Below, one piece after another: positions 1 through 9,044 of a stretch of DNA of 50,611 nt. Made by a program: the position numbers and the translations under genes. The notes under the pieces were generated by a model. It saw only the letters and a list, made by a program, of their open reading frames with translations. It ran no database searches and had not been told where the DNA came from. How positions within the stretch are numbered: the stretch's first letter is position 1; every line of letters begins with the position of its first letter. This DNA comes from an uncultured Synechococcus sp. (GTDB lineage: Bacteria; Cyanobacteriota; Cyanobacteriia; PCC-6307; Cyanobiaceae): NCBI GenBank assembly GCA_913057985.1, contig CAJXPL010000017.1:1-50611 (forward strand), read 5' to 3'.

Positions 1-1
1 G

Positions 2-1060
2 GTGCTCGGGGCTGAGGCCGCCGCGGTGCGTCTGCAATTCGTCAGCGGCACCCATGCCATCGCCGCCGCGCTGTTCGGCGTGCTGCGGCCCGGCGACCGT
101 CTGCTGTCGATCACGGGGCGTCCCTACGACACCCTTGAGGAGGTGATCGGTCTGCGCGGCAAGGGCCAGGGTTCCCTGGCGGAATTCGGGGTTGCCTACG
201 ACGAAATCGAGCTGCAGCCGGATGGGGCGGTGGATCAGGCGGCGTTGAGCCAAGCCCTGGAGGAGCCCTGCCGGATGGTGCTGATCCAGCGCAGCTGCGG
301 CTACAGCTGGCGTCCTTCGGTCACGGTTGAGCAGATCGCCGGGCTGTGTGATCGCATCCATGCCCGCCAGCCCGACTGCGTTGTTTTTGTCGACAACTGT
401 TACGGCGAGTTAGTGCAGGAGCAGGAGCCGACGGCGGTTGGGGCGGATCTGATCGCTGGATCGTTGATCAAAAACCTCGGCGGCACCATCGCCCCCACCG
501 GCGGCTACATCGCTGGACGGGCTGATCTGGTGGAGCAGGCCTGCTGCCGGCTCACCGCGCCGGGCATCGGTAGTGAGGGTGGCACGGGATTTGATCTGCA
601 GCGGCTGGTGCTGCAGGGGCTGTTCCTGGCACCGCAGATGGTGTCGGAGGCCTTGATTGGTGCCGATCTGGTGGCGGGCGTGTTTGAGCGGCTGGGTTTC
701 CCCGTCAATCCAGCGCCCGGGGCGGTGCGCAGCGATTTGATCCAGGCGGTGCGGCTGGGCAGTCCCGACGCCCTCAAGGTGGTGTGCCGTGCCTTCCAGG
801 CGATGTCGCCGATCGGGGCCTACCTCGATCCAGTGCCGGCCTCGATGCCGGGCTACGCCTCGGATCTGGTGATGGCCGGGGGGACCTTCATCGACGGTTC
901 CACCAGTGAATTTTCGGCCGATGCGCCGTTGCGGGAACCGTTCAACCTCTATGTGCAGGGCGGCACCCACCGCGCCCACATCCGCCTGGCCCTCTCCCGT
1001 GCGTTGTGTGACCTCAATACGGCAGGACTGATCAATCTCCCGCAGACTGGGACCACCTGA
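2..1060 (+). CDS. Methionine gamma-lyase family / aluminum resistance PLP protein (5'-partial)
   Basis: The frame is open from the first bases of the window, so the N-terminus lies outside; about 352 residues are visible. A PLP-dependent fold-type I lyase is indicated by an Asp-Asn-Cys-Tyr segment (FVDNCYGE, residues 129-136) followed by the Schiff-base lysine motif GSLIKNLGG (Lys about 157) and a glycine-rich TAPGIGSEGG stretch. These fit the Met_gamma_lyase family, often named aluminum resistance protein; the true substrate in cyanobacteria is not established. It ends 10 bp before gcvH on the same strand, so the two may be co-transcribed. The family call is firm, the reaction is not. Confidence 0.85.
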   Translation: MLGAEAAAVRLQFVSGTHAIAAALFGVLRPGDRLLSITGRPYDTLEEVIGLRGKGQGSLAEFGVAYDEIELQPDGAVDQAALSQALEEPCRMVLIQRSCGYSWRPSVTVEQIAGLCDRIHARQPDCVVFVDNCYGELVQEQEPTAVGADLIAGSLIKNLGGTIAPTGGYIAGRADLVEQACCRLTAPGIGSEGGTGFDLQRLVLQGLFLAPQMVSEALIGADLVAGVFERLGFPVNPAPGAVRSDLIQAVRLGSPDALKVVCRAFQAMSPIGAYLDPVPASMPGYASDLVMAGGTFIDGSTSEFSADAPLREPFNLYVQGGTHRAHIRLALSRALCDLNTAGLINLPQTGTT

Positions 1061-1070
1061 AACTGCCTCG

Positions 1071-1460
1071 ATGGCGTTCGCGTTCCCCGACTCTTTTCGC
1101 TTCGCCGACAGCCACGAGTACGCCAATGCCGATGGCGAGCTGGTGCGGGTGGGCATCAGTGCCTTCGCCGTTGATCAGCTGGGCGACATCGTGTTTGTGG
1201 ATCTTCCGGATGTGGGCGCCAGCCTGGCGAAGGGCACCAGCTTTGGCTCGGTGGAGTCGGTGAAGGCCGTGGAAGACATGTACGCACCGATTGCCGGTGA
1301 GGTGGTGCAACGCAATGAAGCGGTGCTGGCCAGTCCGGAGGAACTGCAGAACGACCCCCACGGTGAGGGCTGGCTGCTGGTGCTGCGTCCGTCGGATCCC
1401 TCCGAGCTCGACAGCCTGATGACCGCCGAGGCCTACGGCGCCAAGGTCAACGCCGGCTGA
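1071..1460 (+). CDS. gcvH: Glycine cleavage system H protein
   Basis: This is the lipoyl carrier of the glycine decarboxylase complex. It shuttles the aminomethyl group from the P protein to the T protein and passes electrons to the L protein, and in cyanobacteria supports photorespiratory glycine use. The 129-residue length is normal. The lipoyl-lysine motif [17 protein letters not shown] is intact with Lys65, preceded by the conserved [12 protein letters not shown]. The ATG at 1071 begins the typical short N-terminus. gcvP follows 58 bp downstream on the same strand, supporting a gcvHP unit. The T-protein gene is not in the window. Confidence 0.97.
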   Translation: MAFAFPDSFRFADSHEYANADGELVRVGISAFAVDQLGDIVFVDLPDVGASLAKGTSFGSVESVKAVEDMYAPIAGEVVQRNEAVLASPEELQNDPHGEGWLLVLRPSDPSELDSLMTAEAYGAKVNAG

Positions 1461-1518
1461 CATCAGCGCTGGCTCTCATCAGCGCCGGGGCTTCGCTCTT
1501 ACGATCGTCCGGCGGGCT

Positions 1519-4401
1519 GTGCATTCGACGTTGACTTCTCCTTTTGCGCAGCGGCATATCGGCCCGAGTGAGGCGGAACAACTCCGCATGCTCAATGCCC
1601 TGGGCTACAGCGATCTTCAGGAGTTCATCGCTGATGTCGTGCCCGCCGACATCCTTGATCCCAAGCCGCCGGTTGAGGCCTTGCCCGAGGGTTGCGGGGA
1701 GGCTGAGGCCCTCCAACAGTTGAAGCAGTTGAGTGAAACCAACACGCTGCGTCGCTCCCTGATCGGGCTGGGTTACTACGGCACGGCAACCCCGGCCCTG
1801 ATCCAGCGCCACGTTTTTGAGAATCCGGCCTGGTACACCGCCTACACCCCCTACCAGGCGGAAATCGCCCAGGGTCGTCTGGAGGCCCTGCTCAACTTTC
1901 AAACCCTGATCAGTGAGCTCACGGGCTTGCCGATCGCCAACGCGTCGCTGCTCGATGAAGCCACCGCCGCCGCGGAGGCGATGAGTCTCAGCTTCGGGGT
2001 GTGCCGTCGCCCTGAAGCGACACGGTTCCTGGTGGACGCCAATGTTCTGCCCCAGACCTGGGCGGTGCTGCAGACCCGCGCTGAACCCCTCGGCATCACC
2101 CTCGAGCGGGTCAACCCGGCCACGGCGCCGATCGATGCGTCGGTGTTTGGTGTCCTGCTGCAGTTGCCTGGTGCCGATGGATGCCTCTGGGATCCAACCG
2201 CCGTGATCGAAGCGGCCCATGCCGCCGGTGCCTTGGTCACCGTGGCGATCGATCCCCTGGCGCAGACCCTGATGGCGCCCGTGGGATCCCTCGGGGCCGA
2301 CATTGCCGTGGGCAGCGCCCAACGCCTGGGGGTGCCGATGGGATTTGGTGGTCCTCACGCCGCCTTCTTCGCCACCGTTGAGGCCTACAAGCGCCAGATC
2401 CCGGGCCGTCTTGTGGGGCAGTCCAAGGATGCGGAAGGCCGTTCGGCCCTGCGCTTGGCGCTGCAAACCCGTGAGCAGCACATCCGTCGCGACAAGGCCA
2501 CCAGCAACATCTGCACGGCCCAGGTGCTGTTGGCCGTCATGGCCTCGTTTTATGCGGTGCACCATGGCCCTGATGGTCTGCAGGCCATCGCCCAACGCAT
2601 CACTGGCCTGCGCAGCCAGTTGGAGCAGGGCCTGCGGGCTCTGGGTTATCCGCTTGAGCTGGCCGACCGCTTCGACACCGTCACCGTGCACTGTGCGTCG
2701 GCACCGGCTGTGCACCGTGCTGCCGCAACGGCTGGTTTCAATCTGCGGGTGTTGCCCGATGGTGCAGCGCCGGCGGACGCCACCGGATTCGGCATCAGCC
2801 TCGATGAGCTCTCGGATCAACAGGAGCTGCAAGCCCTGCTCGCATTCCTGGCTGAGGCCTGCGGTCAGGCCACCCCGCAGCTCGAGGCTGAGCAGCCCCC
2901 GTCCCTTTCCCTGGCGCAGCGCAGCCAGCCCTGGCTGAGCCAGTCGGTTTTCCATCAGTACCGCAGCGAATCGGAGCTGCTGCGCTACATCCAGCGGTTG
3001 GTGAGCCGTGATCTCTCGCTGGTGCACGGGATGATCCCGTTGGGCAGCTGCACCATGAAGCTCAACGCCGCCGCTGAGCTGCAGCCGGTGAGCTGGCCTG
3101 CGTTTGCGGCCTTGCATCCCTTTGCCCCAGTCGATCAGGCCCAGGGCTATCGCCATTTGGCCGACGATCTCGAGCAATGGCTGGCTGCCCTGACGGGCTT
3201 TGCCGCCGTGTCGTTGCAGCCCAATGCCGGTTCCCAGGGGGAATACGCCGGGCTGCTGGTGATTCGCGCCTGGCACCGCTCCCGCGGTGAAGCCCATCGC
3301 GACATCTGTCTGATTCCCACCAGCGCCCACGGCACCAACCCCGCCAGTGCCGTGATGGCCGGCCTCAAGGTGGTGGCTGTCGCCTGTGATGACGAGGGCA
3401 ACATCGATCAGCAGGATCTGGCGGCGAAGGCGGCCGAGCACGCCGACCGGCTGGCGGCGCTGATGGTCACCTACCCCTCCACCCACGGCGTGTTTGAAAC
3501 CGGCATCCGTGAGATCTGCTCGGTGGTGCATCGGAACGGCGGGCAGGTGTACCTCGATGGGGCCAACCTCAATGCCCAGGTGGGGCTGTGCCGTCCTGGT
3601 GCCTTCGGTGCCGATGTCTGCCACCTCAACCTGCACAAAACCTTCTGCATCCCCCACGGGGGCGGTGGCCCAGGCGTGGGGCCCATTGGTGTGGCGGCGC
3701 ATCTGGCACCCTTCCTGCCGGGGCACCCTTTGCAGGCTCGCGCTGCATCGGCCATCGGTCCGGTGTCTGCAGCAGCGCTCGGCAGCGCCAGCATCCTGCC
3801 GATCAGCTGGATGTACCTGCGGATGATGGGGGCGGAGGCCCTGCGGCAGGCCAGTGCCGTGGCGCTGTTGTCGGCCAATTACCTGGCCCATCGGCTTGAT
3901 GCCTCGTACCCCGTGCTGTTTCGCGGCAGCACCGGCAGGGTGGCCCATGAATGCATCCTTGACCTGCGCCCGCTCAAGCGGGATGCGGGGATCGGTGTGG
4001 ATGACATTGCCAAGCGTTTGATGGACTACGGCTTCCATGCGCCCACCGTCAGCTGGCCGGTGGCCGGCACGGTGATGGTGGAGCCCACCGAAAGCGAAAG
4101 CCTGGCGGAGTTGGATCGTTTTGCCGATGCCCTGGTGGCGATCCGGGAGGAGATTCGCGCCATTGAAACCGGCACCAGCGACCCTCAGAACAACCCGCTC
4201 AAGCGTGCTCCTCACACCCTGGCGGCCGTCACAGCGGATGACTGGGATCGTCCCTACAGCCGTCAGCAGGCCGCCTTCCCGATGGAGGGGCAGCAGGAGA
4301 GCAAGATCTGGCCCGCTGTGGCACGGATTGACAACGCCTTTGGTGACCGCAACCTGGTGTGCACCTGTCCGTCGGTGGAAGCGGTGGCTGTGGCGGCTTG
4401 A
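1519..4401 (+). CDS. gcvP: Glycine dehydrogenase (decarboxylating), P protein
   Basis: This PLP enzyme decarboxylates glycine and loads the aminomethyl group on GcvH. At 960 residues it is a full-length homodimeric type P protein with both halves in one chain. The N-terminus carries the family hallmark [10 protein letters not shown], the middle has [15 protein letters not shown], and the PLP site is [16 protein letters not shown] with Lys about 707. The C-terminus ends with the usual [18 protein letters not shown]. The start is a GTG at 1519; no ATG lies near enough to the conserved motif. It sits in the gcvH-gcvP unit. Confidence 0.97.
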   Translation: MHSTLTSPFAQRHIGPSEAEQLRMLNALGYSDLQEFIADVVPADILDPKPPVEALPEGCGEAEALQQLKQLSETNTLRRSLIGLGYYGTATPALIQRHVFENPAWYTAYTPYQAEIAQGRLEALLNFQTLISELTGLPIANASLLDEATAAAEAMSLSFGVCRRPEATRFLVDANVLPQTWAVLQTRAEPLGITLERVNPATAPIDASVFGVLLQLPGADGCLWDPTAVIEAAHAAGALVTVAIDPLAQTLMAPVGSLGADIAVGSAQRLGVPMGFGGPHAAFFATVEAYKRQIPGRLVGQSKDAEGRSALRLALQTREQHIRRDKATSNICTAQVLLAVMASFYAVHHGPDGLQAIAQRITGLRSQLEQGLRALGYPLELADRFDTVTVHCASAPAVHRAAATAGFNLRVLPDGAAPADATGFGISLDELSDQQELQALLAFLAEACGQATPQLEAEQPPSLSLAQRSQPWLSQSVFHQYRSESELLRYIQRLVSRDLSLVHGMIPLGSCTMKLNAAAELQPVSWPAFAALHPFAPVDQAQGYRHLADDLEQWLAALTGFAAVSLQPNAGSQGEYAGLLVIRAWHRSRGEAHRDICLIPTSAHGTNPASAVMAGLKVVAVACDDEGNIDQQDLAAKAAEHADRLAALMVTYPSTHGVFETGIREICSVVHRNGGQVYLDGANLNAQVGLCRPGAFGADVCHLNLHKTFCIPHGGGGPGVGPIGVAAHLAPFLPGHPLQARAASAIGPVSAAALGSASILPISWMYLRMMGAEALRQASAVALLSANYLAHRLDASYPVLFRGSTGRVAHECILDLRPLKRDAGIGVDDIAKRLMDYGFHAPTVSWPVAGTVMVEPTESESLAELDRFADALVAIREEIRAIETGTSDPQNNPLKRAPHTLAAVTADDWDRPYSRQQAAFPMEGQQESKIWPAVARIDNAFGDRNLVCTCPSVEAVAVAA

Positions 4402-4530
4402 AGCCCTGGTGCAAGGGGTTCAGAGCGTGTAAATTTTCACTGAAAGTGGAAAAATTGGTTTGATTCCGTTCATCGCCCTTGCGAGTTCGGTCAAACTGTT
4501 CGACAACTGATTCGTCTGTCGGGGGACACC

Positions 4531-4785
4531 ATGGATCGGGACAACAACAAGAAATCTGCGCTCAGTAGCGTTGAAGGGCCTGCCCTTCCTCAACTTCCTG
4601 AGGGTCTGGAGTCGGCCTTCAATCGCGGCCACACCTTGTCAATTGAAGGAACCAATGTGATTCGGGTTCCCTTTGGCACGCGCCGTTCCCGTCGTAGCCG
4701 CCCCGAGCGGCCCGATCACTGGGCCACCCTGGTGATTCCTTTTCAACCGGTGGGCGATCCCACCCCTCCGCCGGCAGCGGCCTGA
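4531..4785 (+). CDS. Small hypothetical protein, basic centre, proline-rich end
   Basis: An 84-residue protein with no family I recognise. A good purine-rich ribosome binding site (GGGGGAC) lies just before the ATG, which is the main reason to believe in it. The N-terminal third is acidic and polar, a cluster TRRSRRSRPERP makes the middle strongly basic, and the tail is Pro/Ala-rich. No signal peptide or membrane segment is visible. The 129 bp before it contain an imperfect A/T-rich inverted repeat near 4433-4456 that could end the gcvP transcript. A short open frame on the other strand (4743-4886) overlaps its 3' end but has weaker support. Confidence 0.6.
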   Translation: MDRDNNKKSALSSVEGPALPQLPEGLESAFNRGHTLSIEGTNVIRVPFGTRRSRRSRPERPDHWATLVIPFQPVGDPTPPPAAA

Positions 4786-5038
4786 GTCCAGGCCACGCCG
4801 ATCTCCGATTCTTCCTGGGCCAGACGCCAGTCCAGTAGGGCTTTGACGTCGGCCAGTGAGCAGGTTGGTGTGCGGAAGGGCAGCAATCACATCGGGCTGC
4901 GTTCCGGCCTCACCAGCCAGCTCCGGTTGGTTTGAGGCATCAAAAGAAAGCCGCGGTACCGAACCGAGGCCTCCTGACCGTTCATGAATCCCATCGCTCT
5001 AGGGATTGTTTGGAAGTGACCCCGTCATTTCAGGGCAC

Positions 5039-5071
5039 AAGATCTGGTGTCGTGCACTTGCACCAGATCTT
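5039..5071. terminator. Perfect 11-bp inverted repeat after the pirin gene
   Basis: AAGATCTGGTG and CACCAGATCTT form a perfect stem around an 11-nt loop. It lies 13 bp beyond the pirin stop codon (minus strand) and is followed by TTTT on the plus strand. It is best read as a weak bidirectional terminator separating the plus-strand genes from the minus-strand redox block. There is no long T tract on the minus side, so an RNA-stability role is also possible. Confidence 0.45.
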
Positions 5072-5083
5072 TTCCGGATTGCT

Positions 5084-5824
5084 TCACGCCAGGGCAAACA
5101 GCAGCACGTCGGCGCGTTCACTGAGGCCCATCAGCTCACCTTGTGTTGCTGCCGTCTGGATCAGGCCCACCCCATCGCCCCGCCGCAGCGCCTGCTTGGG
5201 GGAGCCTTCACGGTTGAGCGTCAGCTCCCCATCAATCACCTGAATCCAGAGCCATCGCTCCTTGGCGGCGGGCAAGGGCAAGGGTTGTTGGCATTGCGGC
5301 TGGGCACGCCAGAGGCGCACACGACGTTCAATGGCCATCGCTTCGCCAGTGGCGTCGGGCTCAATCAGGGGCGTCCAGCCCTCGCCGATCGCGAAGGGTT
5401 TCTGCTCGTAGGCAGGCTGGATGCCCAGCTGTGCTGGCTCAATCCAGATCTGCAGCAGCCTGCAGGGCGCGCCGGTCTGGTTGATCTCGCTGTGCATGAT
5501 GCCGCTGCCGGCACTCATCCGCTGCACCTCGCCGGCGCGCAGCACCGCGCTGTTGCCCATCGAGTCGGTATGGGTCAGGGCCCCCTCCACCATCACCGTG
5601 ATGATTTCCATGTCGCGGTGGGGGTGCATGCCGAACCCCTGGCCTGCAGTAATGGTGTCGTCGTTGATCACCCGCAGGGGGCCGAAGCCCATCCAGTTCG
5701 GATCCTGATGGCTGCCGAAGCTGAAGCTGTGCCAGGTATCGAGCCAGTCCAGCTGGCTGTGAAAGCGCTGGTCTGCGGGTCGCAGGATCAGGGTTGGCGT
5801 GCTGGTGGAGGGCGTCCGGGGCAT
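5084..5824 (-). CDS. Pirin family protein
   Basis: A 246-residue bicupin of the pirin/YhaK family. The metal-binding residues of the N-terminal cupin are all present: His-x-His in GMHPHRDMEIIT and the downstream His and Glu in GSGIMHSEIN. The N-terminus WHSFSFGSHQDPNWMGFGPLRVINDD is typical. Some members have quercetin dioxygenase activity and others act as redox-sensitive regulators; nothing here distinguishes these. It is the last gene of a same-strand run rubrerythrin - FMN reductase - pirin, with 7 bp between it and the FMN reductase gene, so a shared stress-related transcript is likely. Confidence 0.92.
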   Translation of the reverse strand: MPRTPSTSTPTLILRPADQRFHSQLDWLDTWHSFSFGSHQDPNWMGFGPLRVINDDTITAGQGFGMHPHRDMEIITVMVEGALTHTDSMGNSAVLRAGEVQRMSAGSGIMHSEINQTGAPCRLLQIWIEPAQLGIQPAYEQKPFAIGEGWTPLIEPDATGEAMAIERRVRLWRAQPQCQQPLPLPAAKERWLWIQVIDGELTLNREGSPKQALRRGDGVGLIQTAATQGELMGLSERADVLLFALA

Positions 5825-5831
5825 GGGGCGC

Positions 5832-6347
5832 TCAGAGTTGGAGGGGTTGCATCTGCAGAAGCCGCTGCACCAGGTCGTTGATGCTGTCGTCCTGCGCTGG
5901 TTTGGCGTGGTTGCTCAGCAGCTGGCGTCCCACCACCTGAGCCCCAAGGTGGGTGAGCTGGATGCGCAGCGACACCAGCAGTTCCATGCCACCGCCACCG
6001 GAGAAGGTGGCCATGGCGATCGGCCGTCCGTTGAACAGGGATCGGAAGTCGTCGTCGGTCACCGAGAGCCAGGCAATGGCATTGGTGAGCGACGGCGGAA
6101 TCGAGCCGTTGTATTCCGGGGCGCAGATCACCCAGCGCGGTGTTTGGTGCAGCTGGTCGCGCAGGGCCACCAGGTCAGGACCCGCCCCTGCGGCTTGGAC
6201 CCGCGGCGTGAACAGGGGCAGGTCGAGCTGCGTGAGATCGATCAGCTCGGCGCTGGCGTTCTGAGCTGCTGCGGCCTGCACGAAGCGTTCCGCCAGCTTC
6301 AGGTTTTCGCCATTGCTCGCCGTCAGAACGATGAGGTCGGAGGCCAT
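5832..6347 (-). CDS. NADPH-dependent FMN reductase family protein
   Basis: A 171-residue flavodoxin-fold reductase. The N-terminal phosphate-binding strand-loop IVLTASNGENLKLAERF and the diagnostic CAPEYNGSIPPSLTNAIAWLS motif place it in the NADPH-dependent FMN reductase (chromate/azo-reductase-like) family. It probably uses FMN to reduce quinones, metals or flavins in the cytoplasm; the physiological acceptor cannot be read from sequence. It lies between rubrerythrin (36 bp upstream) and pirin (7 bp downstream) on the same strand, which suggests a role in oxidative stress handling. Confidence 0.9.
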   Translation of the reverse strand: MASDLIVLTASNGENLKLAERFVQAAAAQNASAELIDLTQLDLPLFTPRVQAAGAGPDLVALRDQLHQTPRWVICAPEYNGSIPPSLTNAIAWLSVTDDDFRSLFNGRPIAMATFSGGGGMELLVSLRIQLTHLGAQVVGRQLLSNHAKPAQDDSINDLVQRLLQMQPLQL

Positions 6348-6383
6348 GGAGACGAAGGCTCTTGATGGAATCGTGCAAGGGCG

Positions 6384-7097
6384 TCAGGCCGCTTTCAACT
6401 CGGCTTCGCGGTAGGGAACGAAGCTGGCTTTGCGGGCGCCGCAGATCGGGCAGTGCCAATCGTCGGGAATCTCCTCAAACGGGGTGCCTGCGGCGATGCC
6501 GGAATCCGGATCCCCCTCGGCGGGGTCGTAGATCATCGAGCACACCTTGCAGATCCATTTGCCCGGGATCGGTTGATCGGCCTGGCCGGCTGTTCCCTTG
6601 CCTTGCAGGGCCTCGAGGGCAACGCCATAGGTTTCGGCGTGATGCTGCTCGATCGGGGTCAGCAGGCCGAAGTTCTTGGCGGCGGTGCGGAATAGGCCGG
6701 CATGCTCCTTCGATTCGCTGCTTTGCTCGGCGAATTCGGCTGCGGCTCCGCTGTCCCGCTCCTGCCGTGCCTGGGCGGTGAACTCCGGATACATCGTTGT
6801 GTACTCGTACGTTTCGCCTTCAATCGCCAGCTCCAGGCAGCGGCTCAGGATGGCCTGCTTCTCCTCGTCGCTGAGCTGCTCGGGATCGCTCACCACCAAC
6901 TCAGGGTGCAGCAGACGGAAGTGGGCAAAGGCATGTTCCGTTTCCTGCGCTGCGGTGTCACGAAACAGCTTGGCCAGGTCCTTGTGGCCCAGTTGTTTGG
7001 CCACCTCTGAGAAGAACAGGTATTTGCGGTTGGCCATGCTCTCGCCGCCAAAGGCGGCTTCGAGGTTGGCGTGGGTGGAGGGCTTGGAGATGTCCAT
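6384..7097 (-). CDS. Rubrerythrin with C-terminal rubredoxin domain
   Basis: A non-haem diiron peroxidase that reduces hydrogen peroxide. The N-terminal ferritin-like domain shows glutamates in [16 protein letters not shown] and the helix motif [10 protein letters not shown]. The C-terminal rubredoxin domain has two Cys pairs, CKVC and CPIC, for the Fe(SCys)4 centre. I chose the ATG at 7097 ([13 protein letters not shown]) because it begins the conserved family N-terminus; an in-frame GTG at 7121 would add eight unconserved residues. A perfect 25-bp palindrome lies 34 bp upstream and may control it. It heads the rubrerythrin - FMN reductase - pirin run. Confidence 0.93.
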   Translation of the reverse strand: MDISKPSTHANLEAAFGGESMANRKYLFFSEVAKQLGHKDLAKLFRDTAAQETEHAFAHFRLLHPELVVSDPEQLSDEEKQAILSRCLELAIEGETYEYTTMYPEFTAQARQERDSGAAAEFAEQSSESKEHAGLFRTAAKNFGLLTPIEQHHAETYGVALEALQGKGTAGQADQPIPGKWICKVCSMIYDPAEGDPDSGIAAGTPFEEIPDDWHCPICGARKASFVPYREAELKAA

Positions 7098-7131
7098 CGA
7101 TGGCACCAGGGGAAGTACCACCAGCCTACCC

Positions 7132-7156
7132 CTAACTCATAGTGAGTATGAGTTAG
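7132..7156. promoter_or_regulatory. Perfect palindrome upstream of rubrerythrin, candidate operator
   Basis: CTAACTCATA and TATGAGTTAG are perfect 10-bp arms around a 5-bp centre. The site sits 34 bp before the rubrerythrin ATG and 35 bp after the Flv1 stop. There is no T tract on either side, so a terminator is less likely than a binding site for a dimeric repressor. A peroxide or iron regulator such as a PerR/Fur-type protein would suit the gene, but the arms do not match a consensus I can state with confidence. Confidence 0.5.
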
Positions 7157-7191
7157 CCAAGGGGTTCGGTTTGCCGGCTCCGGCTGTCAGC

Positions 7192-8994
7192 TCAGTAGTT
7201 GGCGCCGCTGCGGCGCTGGTGCACCGCGGTGTTGCCTTCTGCATCCAGCACCCCGCCGTGATCCACTTCGGCGTAGATCAGCCAGTGGTCGCCGCATTCC
7301 ATCCGCTGGCTCACCTTGCCGTCCAGCCAGGCCAGGGCATCCGGCAGCAACGGCTGTTCGGCGGGGCTGGTGTCCAGCTCAAGGCCTGCAAAGCGATCGG
7401 CACCGGGTTCGAACGGTTGCAGGAACTGCTTCATCAGGGCGGTTTCGCGTCCTTCGGCCAGCACGTTCAAGGCGAAGCGATCGCCCTTGTGCAGCAGTGC
7501 TTCCACAGCACGGTCCTTGGCCACAGCCACGGTGATGCCGGGGGGATTGAAGCTGGCTTGACTCACCCAGCTGGCCACCATGGCGCCGCTCAGATCGGCT
7601 TTGCGGGTGGTGAGCACGCAGAGGGAGCCGATTACACGGCCCAATGCCAGCACGGCTGGATCGCTGCGGCTTTCGCTCAAGCCCCCCGCACTGCGCCGTT
7701 GCGCCCGTTTCTGACTCTGCAGCAGCTGGCGGGCGAAACGGGTGCCGGTTTCCTCCAGCTCCTTCACCCGGGCAGCATCCGGACTGAACTTCACCCGGAT
7801 CGGCTCGAAGCCAAAGCTGAAGCCGCCATCCCGCAGCTTCGTTTCCAGCAGATCCACCGCCTCGCCGCTCCAGCCGAAGCTGCCGAACACCCCCACGGGC
7901 TTGCTGCGATCCCCCTCCGCCAACAGGGTTCCCAGGGCCGAGACGATCGGTGTCGGGGCATGTCCTCCCAGGGTGGGTGAGCCGATCAGCACGGCGTCGG
8001 CCTGCTGGATCGTGCTTACCAGTTCATCGGCGGGTGTGAATTCGCAGTTCAAGCTGCTCACCCGGATGCCGGTGCGGCTGACCCCGCGGGCCAGGGCATC
8101 TGCAATGGCTGCGGTGTTGCCGTAGGCGCTGGCGAACAACAAAGCCACCGTCAGGCTGGCGTTCTGCTGGCCTTCGCCCCAGCGACGGTAGTCATTCAGC
8201 AGGCTGCGCCAACTGGCTTCGATCGCCGGGCCATGGCCCGGCGCAATGGTGCGAATGTCGAGTTCTTCGAGCCGTTCCACCAGGGCATCCACCTGACGGG
8301 CCATGGGGGCCATCAGGCAGTCATAGAAGTGACGACGCTCTTCTTCGGTGCTGCTGCGGTTGCTTTCGGCCCAGCTGTCCGTGCACAGGTGGGCGCTGAA
8401 GAACTTGTCGCTCATCAGCAGACCCAGGCTGTCCTCGAACGCCAGCAACCCGCCTGGCCAGCGGGGGGTTGGAGCCGGAAGCAGCATGAGGCTGCGGTGA
8501 TGGCTGAGGGAAAGCGTTTGCTCCTGGCGGATGACCCGCAAGGGTGGCAGGTCTGGAAGTGGTGGTTGCTCGCTCGTCTTGCCGGGAGGGGCCGGTTTGC
8601 GTTGGCTCCACAGCTCCTCGATCAACTTGGCACCGGGGTTGGAGACGATCAGTTCCAATCCGGCGTAGGCCTCCGCCAGATCCCGCAGCAGGGCAACGCG
8701 GTTGGGATTGACGTGGCCAACCACCACCAGCAGCGATGCATCGCTGCTGGGCAGGGCTTCGGCAAGCACTGGCAGAAAGACTTCGCTGTAGGCCACACCT
8801 GGAGGGTGGACCAGCACAGCCGGCGCACCATCACCGGCCTCGAACAACACACTGTTGGCCGTGCTGCCCCGTTCCAGGGCGTACTCCAGTTCAAAGCGAT
8901 GCCGTTGAGGGCTCAGACCGCGCAGACCAACGACCCCATCATCGATCGGCAGTTGGATCGTGCGACGCGTGGTTGCGGTGCTGGTCACGCTCAT
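7192..8994 (-). CDS. flv1: Diflavin flavodiiron protein, Flv1 type (non-canonical iron site)
   Basis: A 600-residue cyanobacterial flavodiiron protein with metallo-beta-lactamase-like domain (about 1-265), flavodoxin domain (about 275-420) and C-terminal flavin-reductase domain (about 455-600). With Flv3 it reduces O2 to water using photosystem I electrons. The canonical diiron signature is replaced: where Flv3 reads SHTEPDH this protein reads GHVNPNR, and the later ligand His is lost in PTPRWPG. That substitution pattern is what marks Flv1 against Flv3. It starts about 50 bp from a divergent glycosyltransferase-like gene and lies on the same strand as flv3, 2.5 kb away. Confidence 0.88.
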   Translation of the reverse strand: MSVTSTATTRRTIQLPIDDGVVGLRGLSPQRHRFELEYALERGSTANSVLFEAGDGAPAVLVHPPGVAYSEVFLPVLAEALPSSDASLLVVVGHVNPNRVALLRDLAEAYAGLELIVSNPGAKLIEELWSQRKPAPPGKTSEQPPLPDLPPLRVIRQEQTLSLSHHRSLMLLPAPTPRWPGGLLAFEDSLGLLMSDKFFSAHLCTDSWAESNRSSTEEERRHFYDCLMAPMARQVDALVERLEELDIRTIAPGHGPAIEASWRSLLNDYRRWGEGQQNASLTVALLFASAYGNTAAIADALARGVSRTGIRVSSLNCEFTPADELVSTIQQADAVLIGSPTLGGHAPTPIVSALGTLLAEGDRSKPVGVFGSFGWSGEAVDLLETKLRDGGFSFGFEPIRVKFSPDAARVKELEETGTRFARQLLQSQKRAQRRSAGGLSESRSDPAVLALGRVIGSLCVLTTRKADLSGAMVASWVSQASFNPPGITVAVAKDRAVEALLHKGDRFALNVLAEGRETALMKQFLQPFEPGADRFAGLELDTSPAEQPLLPDALAWLDGKVSQRMECGDHWLIYAEVDHGGVLDAEGNTAVHQRRSGANY

Positions 8995-9044
8995 CTTCGA
9001 AGCCAGTTGAATGTAGGCGTGTTGTTGATGGGAGCAGCAGGCCG

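Noticed and set aside
1461-1518. Possible glycine riboswitch before gcvP
   Set aside because: Only 58 bp separate gcvH and gcvP, too short for the aptamer, and the conserved core is not visible.
1447-4215. Very long minus-strand open frame opposite gcvP
   Set aside because: It is the antisense shadow of a GC-rich gene; its His/Gly/Gln-rich translation matches no family, while gcvP is unambiguous.
4743-4886. Minus-strand frame of 47 codons with plausible amino acids (LADVKALLDWRLAQEESEIG)
   Set aside because: It starts only with TTG, has no ribosome binding site, and overlaps the 3' end of a better-supported plus-strand gene.
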